Under the pieces are notes generated by a model. That model saw nothing but the letters and a program-made list of their open reading frames with translations, had not been told where the DNA came from and searched no databases. A stretch of DNA of 64,000 bases, from positions 1 through 64,000 of the forward strand of contig JANYHM010000080.1 of the NCBI GenBank assembly GCA_025359065.1, in the 5' to 3' direction. Below are positions 18,330 to 28,129 of this stretch, in pieces. Both the position numbers and the translations under genes were made by a program. The stretch's first letter is position 1; each line of letters begins with the position of its first letter. The stretch comes from Synechococcales cyanobacterium GL140_1_metabinner_5_sub (GTDB taxonomy: Bacteria; Cyanobacteriota; Cyanobacteriia; Cyanobacteriales; Chamaesiphonaceae).

Positions 18330-18362
18330 ATTAGCGACTCAACGGTTTTCAATATGACGGTG

Positions 18363-19694
18363 TTAAACAATCCCTTGTAGTTGATTGGTAGTGTTAACTA
18401 AATCATTCGTAGCTTTTTTCACTTGGGCAACCCCAGAAGCGGTTTCTTGAGAACCCAAGTTGATGGCGTTAATTGCCGCAACTGCTTGCTGTACCGTAAT
18501 CGCCTGCCGCTTGGAGCTAGACGAAATTTCTTGAGTGTTGGTAAACACCTCGTTAATTGACCGTTCAATACCAGCAAACGCTTCGGCAGTATCGATCGCT
18601 AGGGTAATGCCTCGGGCAGCAGTTTTGGTTCCTTCATCTGTCACCATTACCGTACTGTTAATCGAAGCTTGTACTTCAGAGATTAGGGTGTTGATTTTTT
18701 CGGCAGACTTTTTACTTTGGTCGGCCAGTTTCCGTACTTCACCCGCTACTACGGCAAATCCTTTCCCTTGTTCACCGGCACGAGCTGCTTCTACCGCTGC
18801 GTTTAGCGATAGCATGTTGGTTTGGTTGGCAATATCGGCCACGAGGTCAGATACCGAGGCAATCTGAGTAGTTTGTTGACTGAGCTGCATGATTTTTTCG
18901 GCGATCGCTTCTACTCTGGCACTGAGGTCGGTAATACCTTCAATGGTACGAGATACCGCTTCTGAGCCAGTTTCGGAGAGCGTCAATGCTTTTTGAGCCT
19001 CAGTTGCGGAGTTTTCTGCTCTCATTGCGGCCTGCATCGATGCCGAACCCAATTCTTCAATTGTGGCGGTAGTAGTTCGTACCGAATCAGCTTGTTCCAA
19101 AAGCTGAGATTCTTGTTGGCTAACAGTTGCCGCAATTTGCTCTGAAGATTTAGATACACTATTAGTAGAATCAGTCAAAACTTTAGAGATGCTTTGAATA
19201 ATTAATCCCATGAAGGCCAACGCCAACAGGTTAATAAAGGCCGTAGTTAAAGCTACTAAGCGCAAGTTGGCAACGTGAGCTTCGCTTTTGCCTTCTTCTG
19301 CGGTAGCCAGTTTGCTGGAATCTGCAAAAAAGATTTGGGCAGCATCAACCAAATCGCCCAGTAGTCGTGGGTTGGTTTGGTATTCAGCACCGATTGCCTG
19401 CATTTTAGCAAAATCAACCTGTAGTTTTTTGGCAAGATTACTAATAGCTACATCATCTTCTTTGACCATAATGGCCAATAGCTGATTCATAGTGCTGACA
19501 ACTTCGTCAGTTTTGCGACCAGCAACTGCGAGAGTAGCAAATCGTTGTGATCCCCCCCGGAGCGCCCCCGCATTGTTCAGAAATTTCGCATCGTTGGTCA
19601 TTTGTCCTACCCCAGACTGAATGACGGCGGTGCTGACAACAGTAAGGCCGATTAATCCGGCAACAGCAAATTTAAGGCGAGTGGTAATTTTCAT
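18363..19694 (-). CDS. methyl-accepting chemotaxis protein, PilJ/NarX-like sensor, 443 aa
   Basis: An N-terminal membrane helix ([20 protein letters not shown]), a short periplasmic domain of about 115 residues, a second helix (about 147-167, [19 protein letters not shown]), then the cytoplasmic signalling coiled coil with the conserved hairpin tip ([21 protein letters not shown], around residue 300). The periplasmic [14 protein letters not shown] segment resembles the PilJ/NarX type helical sensor motif (GxxRxxSQR). I see no clear HAMP domain. Third of five genes spaced by 31-33 bases. The ligand is unknown. Confidence 0.92.
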   Translation of the reverse strand: MKITTRLKFAVAGLIGLTVVSTAVIQSGVGQMTNDAKFLNNAGALRGGSQRFATLAVAGRKTDEVVSTMNQLLAIMVKEDDVAISNLAKKLQVDFAKMQAIGAEYQTNPRLLGDLVDAAQIFFADSSKLATAEEGKSEAHVANLRLVALTTAFINLLALAFMGLIIQSISKVLTDSTNSVSKSSEQIAATVSQQESQLLEQADSVRTTTATIEELGSASMQAAMRAENSATEAQKALTLSETGSEAVSRTIEGITDLSARVEAIAEKIMQLSQQTTQIASVSDLVADIANQTNMLSLNAAVEAARAGEQGKGFAVVAGEVRKLADQSKKSAEKINTLISEVQASINSTVMVTDEGTKTAARGITLAIDTAEAFAGIERSINEVFTNTQEISSSSKRQAITVQQAVAAINAINLGSQETASGVAQVKKATNDLVNTTNQLQGIV

Positions 19695-19725
19695 GATCTT
19701 GTGATTTTTAGGTAGAAGGTTAGAA

Positions 19726-20757
19726 TTAAGCTATTTTTAAAAGCTGAGGCAGGTTAAGGACACTCAGCATCGTGTCACGGTAAGGGGTGGTGCTCTCTAT
19801 TAAGCCGATGCGACTCTGCTGATTAGCCACCGGCACCACTGCAAAAGCTGAGCGATCAATATACAAAATATCGTGGAGTTCGTCGATCGAGAGACCAGCA
19901 ATCACATCACCAATTTGAGTGACTACTGCTTGGCTACTGGGGACAGTAGCGATCGGCAGATTCAGGGCAGGCCGCATATCTACCAAGGTCATGATTTCGC
20001 CCCGCAAATTCATGTTGCCGATAATTTGGCTAGGAGCACAGGGAATAGGCCGAATATTTTGGGTATTAATAAACTCCCGCACCAAGGCGAGGCTGATACC
20101 AAAGTATTCCCCGCCCAAACCAAAAACTGCTAGTGGCACAGCCTGACTGTTATCACTAGCTTCTACGGCAGGGCGTAAACTGGCTGCTCGTTGGCTCATG
20201 AGCTGACGCTCTACCGCTGTTGCTGTCGGAAAATACAGGTCGTAGAAACTACCAATTTTCTCGATCGGCACATCGGTCAACAGACCACCGGTTTCATCGG
20301 CCTGCCAGACCCAGTCGGCCACTTCGTCTGGTAAAGAAACTAAGGCATCGGGATTTAAAATCAATAGGTTTTCATCACCATATTGGGTAACACCACTCAA
20401 AAAAGCAGTGTTGGTATGACCTTGGCGGCCATAGGCTAAGTCTCGATCAATGGCTAGTTCATCTAAAACACAGACTTCACTCACTCGATCGACAATGGCA
20501 CCAATTTGGAAACCACTACAATCCAGTACTATTACGGTGTCAGATGCAGTACAGACCAAGGGCGCTCTACTGATACGCCGTCGCAGGTGCATTACCGGCA
20601 GCATTTTACCCCGTAGGTTAATCATGCCCAGCAAATCTGCGGGAGTTTCGGGCACTATTTGTAGTTCGGGCAATGGAAAGATTTCTAATACATGATCGGT
20701 AGAAATCGCGTAATGGGCATCCTGTAAGTGACAGGTGAGATAAGATTGCTGACTCAT
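19726..20757 (-). CDS. double CheW-domain protein, 343 aa
   Basis: Two CheW-like SH3-fold domains in tandem. The first (about 1-165) has LPLPELQ-type text as [20 protein letters not shown] followed by [13 protein letters not shown]; the second (about 205-343) has [20 protein letters not shown] and [10 protein letters not shown]. It couples receptor to CheA, and two docking domains in one chain could crosslink array units. Most cyanobacterial systems use single-domain CheW proteins, as does the hmp locus here. Located between the PatA-like regulator and the receptor, with 31-33-base gaps. Confidence 0.9.
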   Translation of the reverse strand: MSQQSYLTCHLQDAHYAISTDHVLEIFPLPELQIVPETPADLLGMINLRGKMLPVMHLRRRISRAPLVCTASDTVIVLDCSGFQIGAIVDRVSEVCVLDELAIDRDLAYGRQGHTNTAFLSGVTQYGDENLLILNPDALVSLPDEVADWVWQADETGGLLTDVPIEKIGSFYDLYFPTATAVERQLMSQRAASLRPAVEASDNSQAVPLAVFGLGGEYFGISLALVREFINTQNIRPIPCAPSQIIGNMNLRGEIMTLVDMRPALNLPIATVPSSQAVVTQIGDVIAGLSIDELHDILYIDRSAFAVVPVANQQSRIGLIESTTPYRDTMLSVLNLPQLLKIA

Positions 20758-20790
20758 AAGCCGGGGTAGATGTTTAAATAATTAATGAGA

Positions 20791-21933
20791 TTAATGGGCA
20801 ACGGCTTTGACAATGTATTTTTCTAGCACCGGCAGCAGCTTCTCTCGATCAACTGGCTTATTTAGATAATGAGTAGAGCCAGCAAACTGTCCTCTCATTT
20901 TGTCGATTAATCCATCTTTGGCAGTGACCATGACGATCGGGAGAGTTTTAAATTTACCAATGTTGCGAATAGTGCGACATAGTTCTAAGCCATCAATATC
21001 TGGCATAGTTACATCTAGTAATAGCAAAGCTATCGGCATAGCGTTCAGAATATGCAGGGCATCCATGGCATTGCTAGCAAACTGCACGTTATACAGATCA
21101 CCTACAGCCTTGCGGATACTAACCTGGACGATTTTGCTGTCATCTACACTTAAGATAATTGGTCGCGTATCTGTTGCGGTGGCCTTGGAAGAATTAATTT
21201 CACCGGTTTCATTGCTATTACGCAAGTGAATCCATTTATCTTGCGACCACCTGAGATAGGCTTGGGCTAATTGCAGGGGGTCTTCACCGCAACCTCCGGC
21301 AATTTCAGAGAGTTTGAACTTGCCCGATGCCCATTTGTTTAAATGTGGTAGTATATTTTCCGAAATATTTGCTGCTTCTTCTAGGCGAATAATAGGGATG
21401 GTATTTAATGAAATTTGGGGTGCCAGCTTTCGCCACATTTGCTGACGACCAATAAAGACTTCTTCAATTTTGGCCAAGTCTAAACCGCGATGATTTTCGC
21501 CATAGGACAAATCAAATTCGCTATGGGTGCGTTCAACTAAGGTGCCACTATAGGGTGATACACATTCAATGATGGTGGCAATCTCCATTTGCATGGCGGC
21601 TTCTAAGTCTTCCCAGCGCACCAAGCCAAATCGGGCAATGAATTCTACTAGTTCTCTTAGAGAGTCTTCGTTTTTGGTACGAGTTGAGACAATTTTAAGA
21701 GTAGATTCTAAATGCTTGAGCTTCATGCGTTTCCGCATCCAATCAGCAAACTCCAGAGGGCTAGGAATTCTTTTACCGGCGTAGGTAACTTCGCCCTGCT
21801 TAAAGGCAAAGCTATATTGCAATGGCTGCTGCCGATCGGTGATGCCATCAAAGTCCGTAATGCCAGTAAAACCTTCTGCTTTAATTTGTTTAAGGGACGC
21901 TATTAAACCATTTGCTTTAACTTGTAATACCAC
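20791..21933 (-). CDS. PatA-like response regulator (PATAN/DUF4388 + receiver), 380 aa
   Basis: The N-terminal ~250 residues match the PATAN/DUF4388-containing region of cyanobacterial PatA/PixG/PilG/HmpA-type regulators (IKAEGFTGITDFDG, YSFAFKQGEVTYAGKRI). The C-terminal receiver (about 255-378) begins ILSVDDSKIV and has LLLLDVTMPDIDGLEL as the phosphorylation site and LNKPVDREKL. These regulators are outputs for pilus motility, phototaxis or heterocyst patterning. First gene of the five-gene operon, 297 bases from the divergent DUF4336 gene, so the operon promoter should lie in 21934-22230. Confidence 0.9.
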   Translation of the reverse strand: MVLQVKANGLIASLKQIKAEGFTGITDFDGITDRQQPLQYSFAFKQGEVTYAGKRIPSPLEFADWMRKRMKLKHLESTLKIVSTRTKNEDSLRELVEFIARFGLVRWEDLEAAMQMEIATIIECVSPYSGTLVERTHSEFDLSYGENHRGLDLAKIEEVFIGRQQMWRKLAPQISLNTIPIIRLEEAANISENILPHLNKWASGKFKLSEIAGGCGEDPLQLAQAYLRWSQDKWIHLRNSNETGEINSSKATATDTRPIILSVDDSKIVQVSIRKAVGDLYNVQFASNAMDALHILNAMPIALLLLDVTMPDIDGLELCRTIRNIGKFKTLPIVMVTAKDGLIDKMRGQFAGSTHYLNKPVDREKLLPVLEKYIVKAVAH

Positions 21934-22230
21934 ATTAACCCCTTAGATGATGCTCGTCGCTCTGAATACCAGATCGAATGCAGTGGAAGAAACTACTAAC
22001 TTATCTTTCCCCCAAAAATAGATCGAACTATCAAAATGACTGAATCTAAAATATCCAAGAGATGTTTGCAGATATTTGATTAGCTAATTAGACTAATAAA
22101 CTATAAATTTATTTCTCCGTAGAAATAGGCCGATCGATTAAACCATTAGCTCTATTCCCGAGATTGGCCCATAAGATCAGCTTAGGTTTTAGACTGTAGG
22201 ATGCAGACTTCTTAATTTTCTAGACCTAAA

Positions 22231-23400
22231 ATGCCGCCTTCACCTACATATTCACCCGATTGGCAATGGCGCTGGTGGCTGCCCGTCCCCTTATATCCCT
22301 ACAGTCAGCGTCGTACTCTACGCCGCGAAGTGATTCCCGAATGGGTGTGGGTGTTTGAGCAAATTCAGGGCGTGCTGTATGTGGTCACACCCATTCGGAT
22401 GACCGTGTTGCGTTTAGAAACTGGTGGGCTAATGGTCTATGCCCCGATCGCCCCTACTCCAGAATGTTTGAGATTACTTCAAGAGTTGGTTGATAAATAT
22501 GGCTCGGTGCAACACATTATTCTTTCTACAACCTCGGGGATTGAGCATAAAGTTTTTGTTGGTTCGTTTGCCCAAGCTTGTGCCAGTGCCACTGTTTATG
22601 TGGCTCCAGGACAGTGGAGTTTTCCATTAAACTTACCGGTGAGCTGGCTGGGTTTACCCGCTCGCCGCACCCAATTGTTGACTGAAAAACAGCCTTGGGG
22701 TGAACGCTTTGACCTAGCTATTTTGGATTCGATCGAGCTGGGCTTAGGCAAGTTTGGGGAAGTAGCAGTGTTCGATCGGCGTTTTCAGATACTGTTAGTC
22801 ACCGATACAGTGATTTCAATTCCTACTACACCACCAGAGGTAGTGCAGTTAGACCCATATCCACTGCTGTTTCACGCTCGCGAATCAGCCAGTGACCCAG
22901 TAGTAGATACCCCTGATCAACGCCTAACTGGTTGGCAGCGGATTGTATTGTTCACTTTTTACTTCCGTCCCAGCATGGTAAAAATTGATAAAACGTTGGT
23001 GATGCTGCGAGCCGCCCAAAAGGCTCCAGACAAGTCTGCTCGGGCTTTTTGGGGGCTGTATCCTTTTGATTGGCAACCCAGTTGGCAAAAATCTTTTGAT
23101 CAAACCTATGATCAAGGTCGCTTAATGGTGGCACCGATTTTGCAACAGCTTATTTTGAGTCGTCAAACTCCCAAAACCCGAACTTGGGTAGAACAGGTAG
23201 CCCAGTGGGATTTTCAACAGGTAATTTCTTGCCACTTCCAAGCGCCCGTGGTTGCAAATAGTGCTGATTGGCGAAGAGCTTTTGAGTTTTTGGATGGTAA
23301 ATCACATTTACCAGGAGAAGATTTGGCTTTGCTGCGAGATATTGATGGTTTATTGAGTCGTAGTGGGGTATTGCCAGCGGTAACGGTGATCGATCGGTGA
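22231..23400 (+). CDS. DUF4336 family protein, 389 aa
   Basis: A cyanobacteria/plastid-type DUF4336 protein (metallo-hydrolase-like fold). Typical features are the Trp/Tyr-rich N terminus (PDWQWRWWLPVPLYPYSQRR), VTPIRMTVLRLETGGLMVYAPI, the IILSTTSGIEHKVFV strand where the family's His sits, and YVAPGQWSFPLNLP. Length is normal for the long subgroup. Biochemical function is unknown. Expressed alone, divergent from the chemosensory operon, and ended by the hairpin at 23461. Confidence 0.88.
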   Translation: MPPSPTYSPDWQWRWWLPVPLYPYSQRRTLRREVIPEWVWVFEQIQGVLYVVTPIRMTVLRLETGGLMVYAPIAPTPECLRLLQELVDKYGSVQHIILSTTSGIEHKVFVGSFAQACASATVYVAPGQWSFPLNLPVSWLGLPARRTQLLTEKQPWGERFDLAILDSIELGLGKFGEVAVFDRRFQILLVTDTVISIPTTPPEVVQLDPYPLLFHARESASDPVVDTPDQRLTGWQRIVLFTFYFRPSMVKIDKTLVMLRAAQKAPDKSARAFWGLYPFDWQPSWQKSFDQTYDQGRLMVAPILQQLILSRQTPKTRTWVEQVAQWDFQQVISCHFQAPVVANSADWRRAFEFLDGKSHLPGEDLALLRDIDGLLSRSGVLPAVTVIDR

Positions 23401-23460
23401 GATTAAAAGCTGGGTGGGATAGCAAAAAATTGCACTCGCTTTCAATTGAGATCTAAGTAC

Positions 23461-23497
23461 GAATCCCCAAGCTCTTTTTAGAGGAGCTTGAGGATTC
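23461..23497. terminator. long hairpin between convergent genes
   Basis: GAATCCCCAAGCTC (23461-23474) pairs with GAGCTTGAGGATTC (23484-23497): 14 base pairs with a single C/A mismatch and a nine-base T-rich loop. No T run follows, so it may block transcription by structure alone. It separates the plus-strand DUF4336 gene from the minus-strand gene ending at 23516. Confidence 0.55.
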
Positions 23498-23515
23498 ATA
23501 ACAGCCGAATTTTAC

Positions 23516-23809
23516 TTACTGGTTGCGGTGACTGGGGAAATGATAGAAGGCATAGGTATCAAACAGTGCGCCCACGATCGCGCAGACAACAGAGATGGTG
23601 AGCATTCCTTGTACCATCGAACCGTTGCCAAAAATTATTAAGAAAACGGCAATGCCTTGATTGATGCTAGCTCCTAGCCCGCCAATCCAGGGCAGGTAAG
23701 TCCAAAGCTGTAGACCGGAGCAGGCGATCGCCAACAGCAATAATGGCGCAACGAAGCTGGTGGCGACAGCTAGCAGCAGAGAGTGAGCGAAGCTAGACAC
23801 ACTTTTCAT
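23516..23809 (-). CDS. small membrane protein, 97 aa
   Basis: Three hydrophobic segments (about residues 9-32, 36-60 and 64-85), starting MKSVSSFAHSLLLAVATSF, suggest a three-helix membrane protein with a short polar end (FYHFPSHRNQ). Conserved Gly residues (GGLGASINQGIAV) sit in the middle helix. I recognise no family beyond cyanobacterial hypothetical membrane proteins. The first helix could instead be a signal peptide. Isolated gene. Confidence 0.65.
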   Translation of the reverse strand: MKSVSSFAHSLLLAVATSFVAPLLLLAIACSGLQLWTYLPWIGGLGASINQGIAVFLIIFGNGSMVQGMLTISVVCAIVGALFDTYAFYHFPSHRNQ

Positions 23810-24086
23810 GAGTTTAAAACCAGAGGGTGGCTAAAAGGCTTTGAAGCGAAGGCTGTTGAGCTGGGAAATATGATCAGATAATAGATCCCAACAGCATTAA
23901 GCATAAGAGGCGATCGAGGGGAATGGCTGTTTTTGTGAGAAATCTTAAAACTTTGTTAAATTATTATGAAAGTTTATAAAAGTACCCACTCTGCTGATCT
24001 CGTGTATTTCCTGGTTTTTTGGCCTCTCTTTTAGCTTCTGAGCCTTTGCTGCGCTAAGCTAGAGCCAGATCGGTTAACAATTCAAT

Positions 24087-24791
24087 ATGAATTTTCTTGT
24101 CACGCCTGACTATACATCTATCGCATCAGCATTTATGGAAACGTCAACATTATCGAAGATAGAATTGCGGCAAGTTTTTCAGCAGATTAACGCTCAAAGC
24201 TGCCCTAGCCGCTATAACTTTCACATGCACACCCATTATTCTGATGGGCAGATGACTCCCGAAAATTTACTGACCCAAGCCATCTCGATCGGCTTGGAAG
24301 ATATGGCCATTACCGATCATCACAGTGTAGAAGGCTATTTACACGGCAAGCAATGGCTAGATCAGCAAGATACCAACTTGCGACTGTGGGTGGGCACTGA
24401 AATTACTTCATATATAGATGATGTGGATATTCACATTTTGGGGTTTGATTTTGACCACGAAGCCATTTCATTAGCTCCCTATTTACGTGGAAAAGAAGCC
24501 GATCGAGATTTCACCCCAGCGCCAAAGGTGATTGATGCGATTCATCAGGCCGGTGGTTTAGCGGTACTCGCTCACCCCTCTCGTTATAAGCTGCCAGCCC
24601 CAGAAGTAGTTGCGGCGGTGGCAGATTGGGGGATTGATGGCATGGAAGTTTATTATGCCTATCGCAACACTAACCCCTGGTTGCCAACTCCTGGCGAAAC
24701 TGAGGCTAACAAAGAAATGGCCGATCGGTATGGGTTACTAGCCACCTGTGGTACTGATACTCATGGCACTAATTTATTGGTACGCATCTGA
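24087..24791 (+). CDS. PHP-domain metal-dependent phosphoesterase, 234 aa
   Basis: Polymerase-and-histidinol-phosphatase fold. Metal-binding motifs: FHMHTHYSDG (HxH, Asp), ITDHHSVEGY, GTEITSY (Glu), VLAHPSRY (His) and GTDTHGT (DxH) near the C terminus. The set is complete, so activity on a nucleotide or sugar phosphate is likely; closest known types are RNase AM/YciV-like or histidinol phosphatase-like enzymes. The start could also be ATG 24135. Its stop overlaps the ATG of the alpha/beta hydrolase gene by one base, so the two form an operon. Confidence 0.88.
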   Translation: MNFLVTPDYTSIASAFMETSTLSKIELRQVFQQINAQSCPSRYNFHMHTHYSDGQMTPENLLTQAISIGLEDMAITDHHSVEGYLHGKQWLDQQDTNLRLWVGTEITSYIDDVDIHILGFDFDHEAISLAPYLRGKEADRDFTPAPKVIDAIHQAGGLAVLAHPSRYKLPAPEVVAAVADWGIDGMEVYYAYRNTNPWLPTPGETEANKEMADRYGLLATCGTDTHGTNLLVRI

Positions 24792-25645
24792 TGGAAGTAA
24801 AGTCCCCTAAATATCGTGACTTATATATAGAGGTGGCAGGAGTTAAAACTCGCTATTGGCAAATAGGTGATCAGGGTAGTCCGTTGATTTTGCTACATGG
24901 GGGCAATGGCTCGATCGAGTTTTGGTTGTACAACGTTGCACCTTTGGCTCAGCAGCACCGGGTATATGCTTTTGATATGTATGGTTGTGGTCGGTCTAGC
25001 CAGTTGGCCAATGCCGATTACAGCTTGGCGGCTCAGGCTGAGTTTATTCGGGCTTTTGCTGAGAGTCAGGGTCTAGAAAAAATTAATTTGTTGGGTAACT
25101 CCATGGGCGGTGGTGCGGCAATGACCTTTGCGCTGATGTTTGCAGCTATGCTTGATCGACTAATTCTTTCTGCACCTCTAGGTTGGGGACAACAGATCAA
25201 TCTGGGTTTGCGGCTGCTGACGATTCCGGGGGTAATTAATTTACTGCGACCGAGCCGCGCCATGATCCCCTCGATGTTGAAATGGAACTTTGCCAACCCA
25301 GGCAACTTGCCGCCAGATTGGATCGAGAGACGTTATGAGGTGTTTGCTTTGCCCGATCGGCAAAAATCGATCGCCGGCTTGGCCCGAGCCAATATTAATC
25401 TTTGGGGAGTGAAACCCCAGGTATATCAAGAAATTATCGCTAAGCTGCCCCAGATCCAGCAGCAGACTTTGGTGATTTGGGGCGAAGCCGATCGGGTATT
25501 GCCAGTATCTCAAGCCAAAATGGCTGCCAAAATTCCTCAGCATCAATTAGAAATTTGGCCAAACTGTGGGCATCATCCGTTTTTGGAATTCCCCGATCGA
25601 TTTAACAACACAGTTTTAGAGTTTTTGAAACAGCGGATTTGTTGA
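24791..25645 (+). CDS. alpha/beta hydrolase, 284 aa
   Basis: A canonical alpha/beta hydrolase: oxyanion-hole segment LLHGGNGSIEFW, nucleophile elbow GNSMGGG (Ser at about residue 105), acid in VIWGEADRVLP and the catalytic His in NCGHHPFLEFPDRF. It has a cap domain between strands 6 and 7. The family includes C-C bond hydrolases and esterases; the substrate cannot be told. Translationally coupled to the PHP gene by a TGATG-type overlap. Confidence 0.9.
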   Translation: MEVKSPKYRDLYIEVAGVKTRYWQIGDQGSPLILLHGGNGSIEFWLYNVAPLAQQHRVYAFDMYGCGRSSQLANADYSLAAQAEFIRAFAESQGLEKINLLGNSMGGGAAMTFALMFAAMLDRLILSAPLGWGQQINLGLRLLTIPGVINLLRPSRAMIPSMLKWNFANPGNLPPDWIERRYEVFALPDRQKSIAGLARANINLWGVKPQVYQEIIAKLPQIQQQTLVIWGEADRVLPVSQAKMAAKIPQHQLEIWPNCGHHPFLEFPDRFNNTVLEFLKQRIC

Positions 25646-25657
25646 CCATGGCCGTAT

Positions 25658-26482
25658 CTACTGCTTCTGTTCGATTACGTGGGTGGAGCTTACCCATTCG
25701 CCTTTGTCATTATAATTGCGCAGCAGGCGCTGCCGATCGGTATCTGTCACTAGCCATCCGGCTTCTACAAATACGGGGGTACGAGAATTGACCTGTAATG
25801 GGACGTTACTTGAGCCGCCATCTGGGAGCAGTAAAATTTCTCGATTGGTGTCAGTAAAGATTAGTTTATTATCTGCAATCAATGCTGTAGAAGAGATACT
25901 GCGATCGCCAAAAGTGAGGGTTTGCTGTAATTTATCAGATCCTATTTTTTGGATCTCTAGGCAAGTTTCCATCACCTCGGGGGTGCGTAAATCGGCATAT
26001 GCGGTGGTGGCTTGGCCAACCCAGCGACCAATTAATCGATCAACTGTCAAAGGCGGCTGCTCTACTTGCTCGGTGTCAGCCAAAAATTCTCGAATTAGCA
26101 CCACTTTACTAAAATTGCGTTCCATATCAAACAACTGCACAAACCGCAGGCGGCGATGTTTGGCCACAAAGCCATATTCGGCGGCAAAATCTGAGACGGG
26201 CGAAATTTGGATAGTGCCCTTAGAAAAAGCGCCCGTATCAAAGAAAACATTCTGTCGCCCGATCGTCCGATATTCTTCGGTGAAATCAGCAGTAGGTGCT
26301 GAGCTATAGCCCTCCGCACTGTAGCGACGCACTCGAAATTTCACTAATTGATTTTCTGCAGAAGCTACTAAATTTAAAATGGATACGGTGTTGCTCAGTA
26401 TTTCTCCGGCAGCAGAAAATGTGGTGAAAGAACCATGCCATTCACCCAAGTTTTGTAAAAAATTTTCCCAGTTACTATTCAT
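25658..26482 (-). CDS. DUF3598 family protein, 274 aa
   Basis: Starts MNSNWENFLQNLGEWHGSF, the typical opening of cyanobacterial DUF3598 proteins, which are predicted lipocalin/nitrobindin-like beta-barrels in two repeats. The second barrel here begins VDRLIGRWVGQATTAYADLR. I chose ATG 26482 because the frame upstream to 26581 lacks family character and overlaps the promoter region of the divergent kinase gene. Function unknown; a ligand-binding role is inference from fold. Converges with the hydrolase gene, 12 bases apart. Confidence 0.82.
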   Translation of the reverse strand: MNSNWENFLQNLGEWHGSFTTFSAAGEILSNTVSILNLVASAENQLVKFRVRRYSAEGYSSAPTADFTEEYRTIGRQNVFFDTGAFSKGTIQISPVSDFAAEYGFVAKHRRLRFVQLFDMERNFSKVVLIREFLADTEQVEQPPLTVDRLIGRWVGQATTAYADLRTPEVMETCLEIQKIGSDKLQQTLTFGDRSISSTALIADNKLIFTDTNREILLLPDGGSSNVPLQVNSRTPVFVEAGWLVTDTDRQRLLRNYNDKGEWVSSTHVIEQKQ

Positions 26483-26669
26483 TATCTTTATTATTTTGGA
26501 TCGTGTAGAACAAATAACGATTGATCCCCATGTTGAAATCAACGAATCTAGCGATTCATCAATTTTACCGGGTATATCCATCGGAAAAACTGATTTTAAA
26601 AAGTCGTGTCTAATACAGTTCAGGTATCATCGCTGGTGCATAATCGACTGGTATCCTACCGGCTACCTG

Positions 26670-27626
26670 ATGAATACTATTCTTGACGGTCGTTTTCAAA
26701 TAATCAAAAAACTTGGTCAAGGAGGCTTTGCCGCAACCTACTTGGCCAGAAACCTCTCTTCTCCAGAAAAATCACCCTGTGTAATTAAACATCTTAAGCC
26801 TCGAGTACAGCATCCTCGGGTTTTACAGTTGTTTCAAGCCGAGGCCAGAGTTTTGGATTTGCTCAGCCATGGTCGTATCCCCAACAGCACGGAGTGTTTT
26901 GAGCGTAATGGGGAAATGTTTATGGTGCAAGATTTTGTTGCTGGTGCTGACCTGGGCAAACAGTATTTGCGTGGTCGTAATTGGTCGGGGATAGAGATCA
27001 GAGACTTTTTGCTGGATATGTTGGAAGTTTTGACCCACGTTCATCAGCACCACATTATCCATCGAGATATTAAGCCCGAAAATATTATTCAGCGCAGTGA
27101 AGATAATCGATATGTGTTGATTGATTTTGGGGCTGTCAAAGAGTTAAATGCCGATGAATCCAGCGCTGATGCTTTAGTTGTGGGCACTGCTGGCTATCGA
27201 TCGCCAGAACATCTGCGAGGCGAACCGGGTTTTGCTAGCGATATCTATGGATTGGGAATTACCACTATTCAGTTGCTAACTCGTACCCATCCCAGCCGCC
27301 TGACCCGAGTAGACGATAAATTATCTTGGAGAGAAAACGCTGTGGTAGCTCCAGAACTAGCCAGCATCATAGATCGGATGATTTGTCCCCAGGTAGCCGA
27401 TCGGTATCAGTCCACCCAAGAAGTTATTGCCGATTTGCAACAGTTACCCGATTCAGCCATGACCGCAGAGGCTGATCTCCCACCAGCTAAAACCAATCCC
27501 AGAGCGCCCTGGAAGCCATTGTTATTTGGCACCTTATTTACCTTCAGTCTCTTGGCTGCTGCTGGAGTTTACTGCAACTTCCAATTCACCGATTCGACCC
27601 CCCAAGGGATCGGACAACAGCTCTAA
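26670..27626 (+). CDS. serine/threonine protein kinase, 318 aa, membrane-anchored
   Basis: Hanks-type kinase domain (about 8-260): Gly loop GQGGFAATY (16-24), ATP-binding K40 in CVIKHLKP, catalytic loop HRDIKPENI, DFGAVKE, and SPEHLRGEP in place of the APE motif. After a Pro/Ala linker, one membrane helix (PLLFGTLFTFSLLAAAGVY, about 285-303) and a short tail follow, so the kinase is cytoplasmic with almost no outer domain. I took ATG 26670 since MNTILDGRFQIIKKLGQGG is the usual SpkB/SpkC-like start. Likely target pathways cannot be told from context. Confidence 0.92.
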   Translation: MNTILDGRFQIIKKLGQGGFAATYLARNLSSPEKSPCVIKHLKPRVQHPRVLQLFQAEARVLDLLSHGRIPNSTECFERNGEMFMVQDFVAGADLGKQYLRGRNWSGIEIRDFLLDMLEVLTHVHQHHIIHRDIKPENIIQRSEDNRYVLIDFGAVKELNADESSADALVVGTAGYRSPEHLRGEPGFASDIYGLGITTIQLLTRTHPSRLTRVDDKLSWRENAVVAPELASIIDRMICPQVADRYQSTQEVIADLQQLPDSAMTAEADLPPAKTNPRAPWKPLLFGTLFTFSLLAAAGVYCNFQFTDSTPQGIGQQL

Positions 27627-27810
27627 AATTTGTTTGGCAAAGAATCTTAAGAGAATGTGATGAAAGCAGCAGAATATTTGTAAATCGTGAGAACATTTAC
27701 TTAGATAAAAAATATATTGAGTAGCATATAGCCAGCAAGAATGCCACATCAGCATCGTGTGAGTGACTGACGCGGCAAATTGCTAGGAAAACACCGAATA
27801 AATTTAGACC

Positions 27811-27996
27811 TTAGTAAGCCAGAGTTTCTAGCGTTTCAGATAAGTAAGTTTGAATTAAACGATCGAGGTCACATCCTTCGGGCTCTTGACTAACGCTGCA
27901 CCAATGTTGAAATCCTGGGGTGTCGGCGATTACTTTTCTGAGGTCGCCCCATGTTGTAGAGGCACTAGAAGCGAGGGGAGATAAAGTTTTGCTCAT
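27811..27996 (-). CDS. small hypothetical protein, 61 aa
   Basis: An acidic/neutral soluble peptide, MSKTLSPLASSASTTWGDLR, with two Cys (HWCSVS and EGCDLD) and a helical C terminus (LIQTYLSETLETLAY). It lies in a 500-base gap, same strand as the redoxin gene upstream. No strong ribosome-binding site. Codon use and composition look genuine but I recognise no family. Confidence 0.5.
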   Translation of the reverse strand: MSKTLSPLASSASTTWGDLRKVIADTPGFQHWCSVSQEPEGCDLDRLIQTYLSETLETLAY

Positions 27997-28129
27997 CGTG
28001 TTTTTCGGGTAGAGGAGTTTATTGTTACCGAGATGGTAGGCTAGGGCAACCTAGGCCATGCACACTTAGCTTTAAGTATACACTCTGAGACTATACCGTG
28101 CCCAGCTTGTTGCGCCTGAGGCTGTAAGT

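Noticed and set aside
24087-25645. PHP and hydrolase genes as part of a natural-product cluster
   Set aside because: No synthase, carrier or tailoring genes nearby; neighbours are ordinary housekeeping or hypothetical genes.
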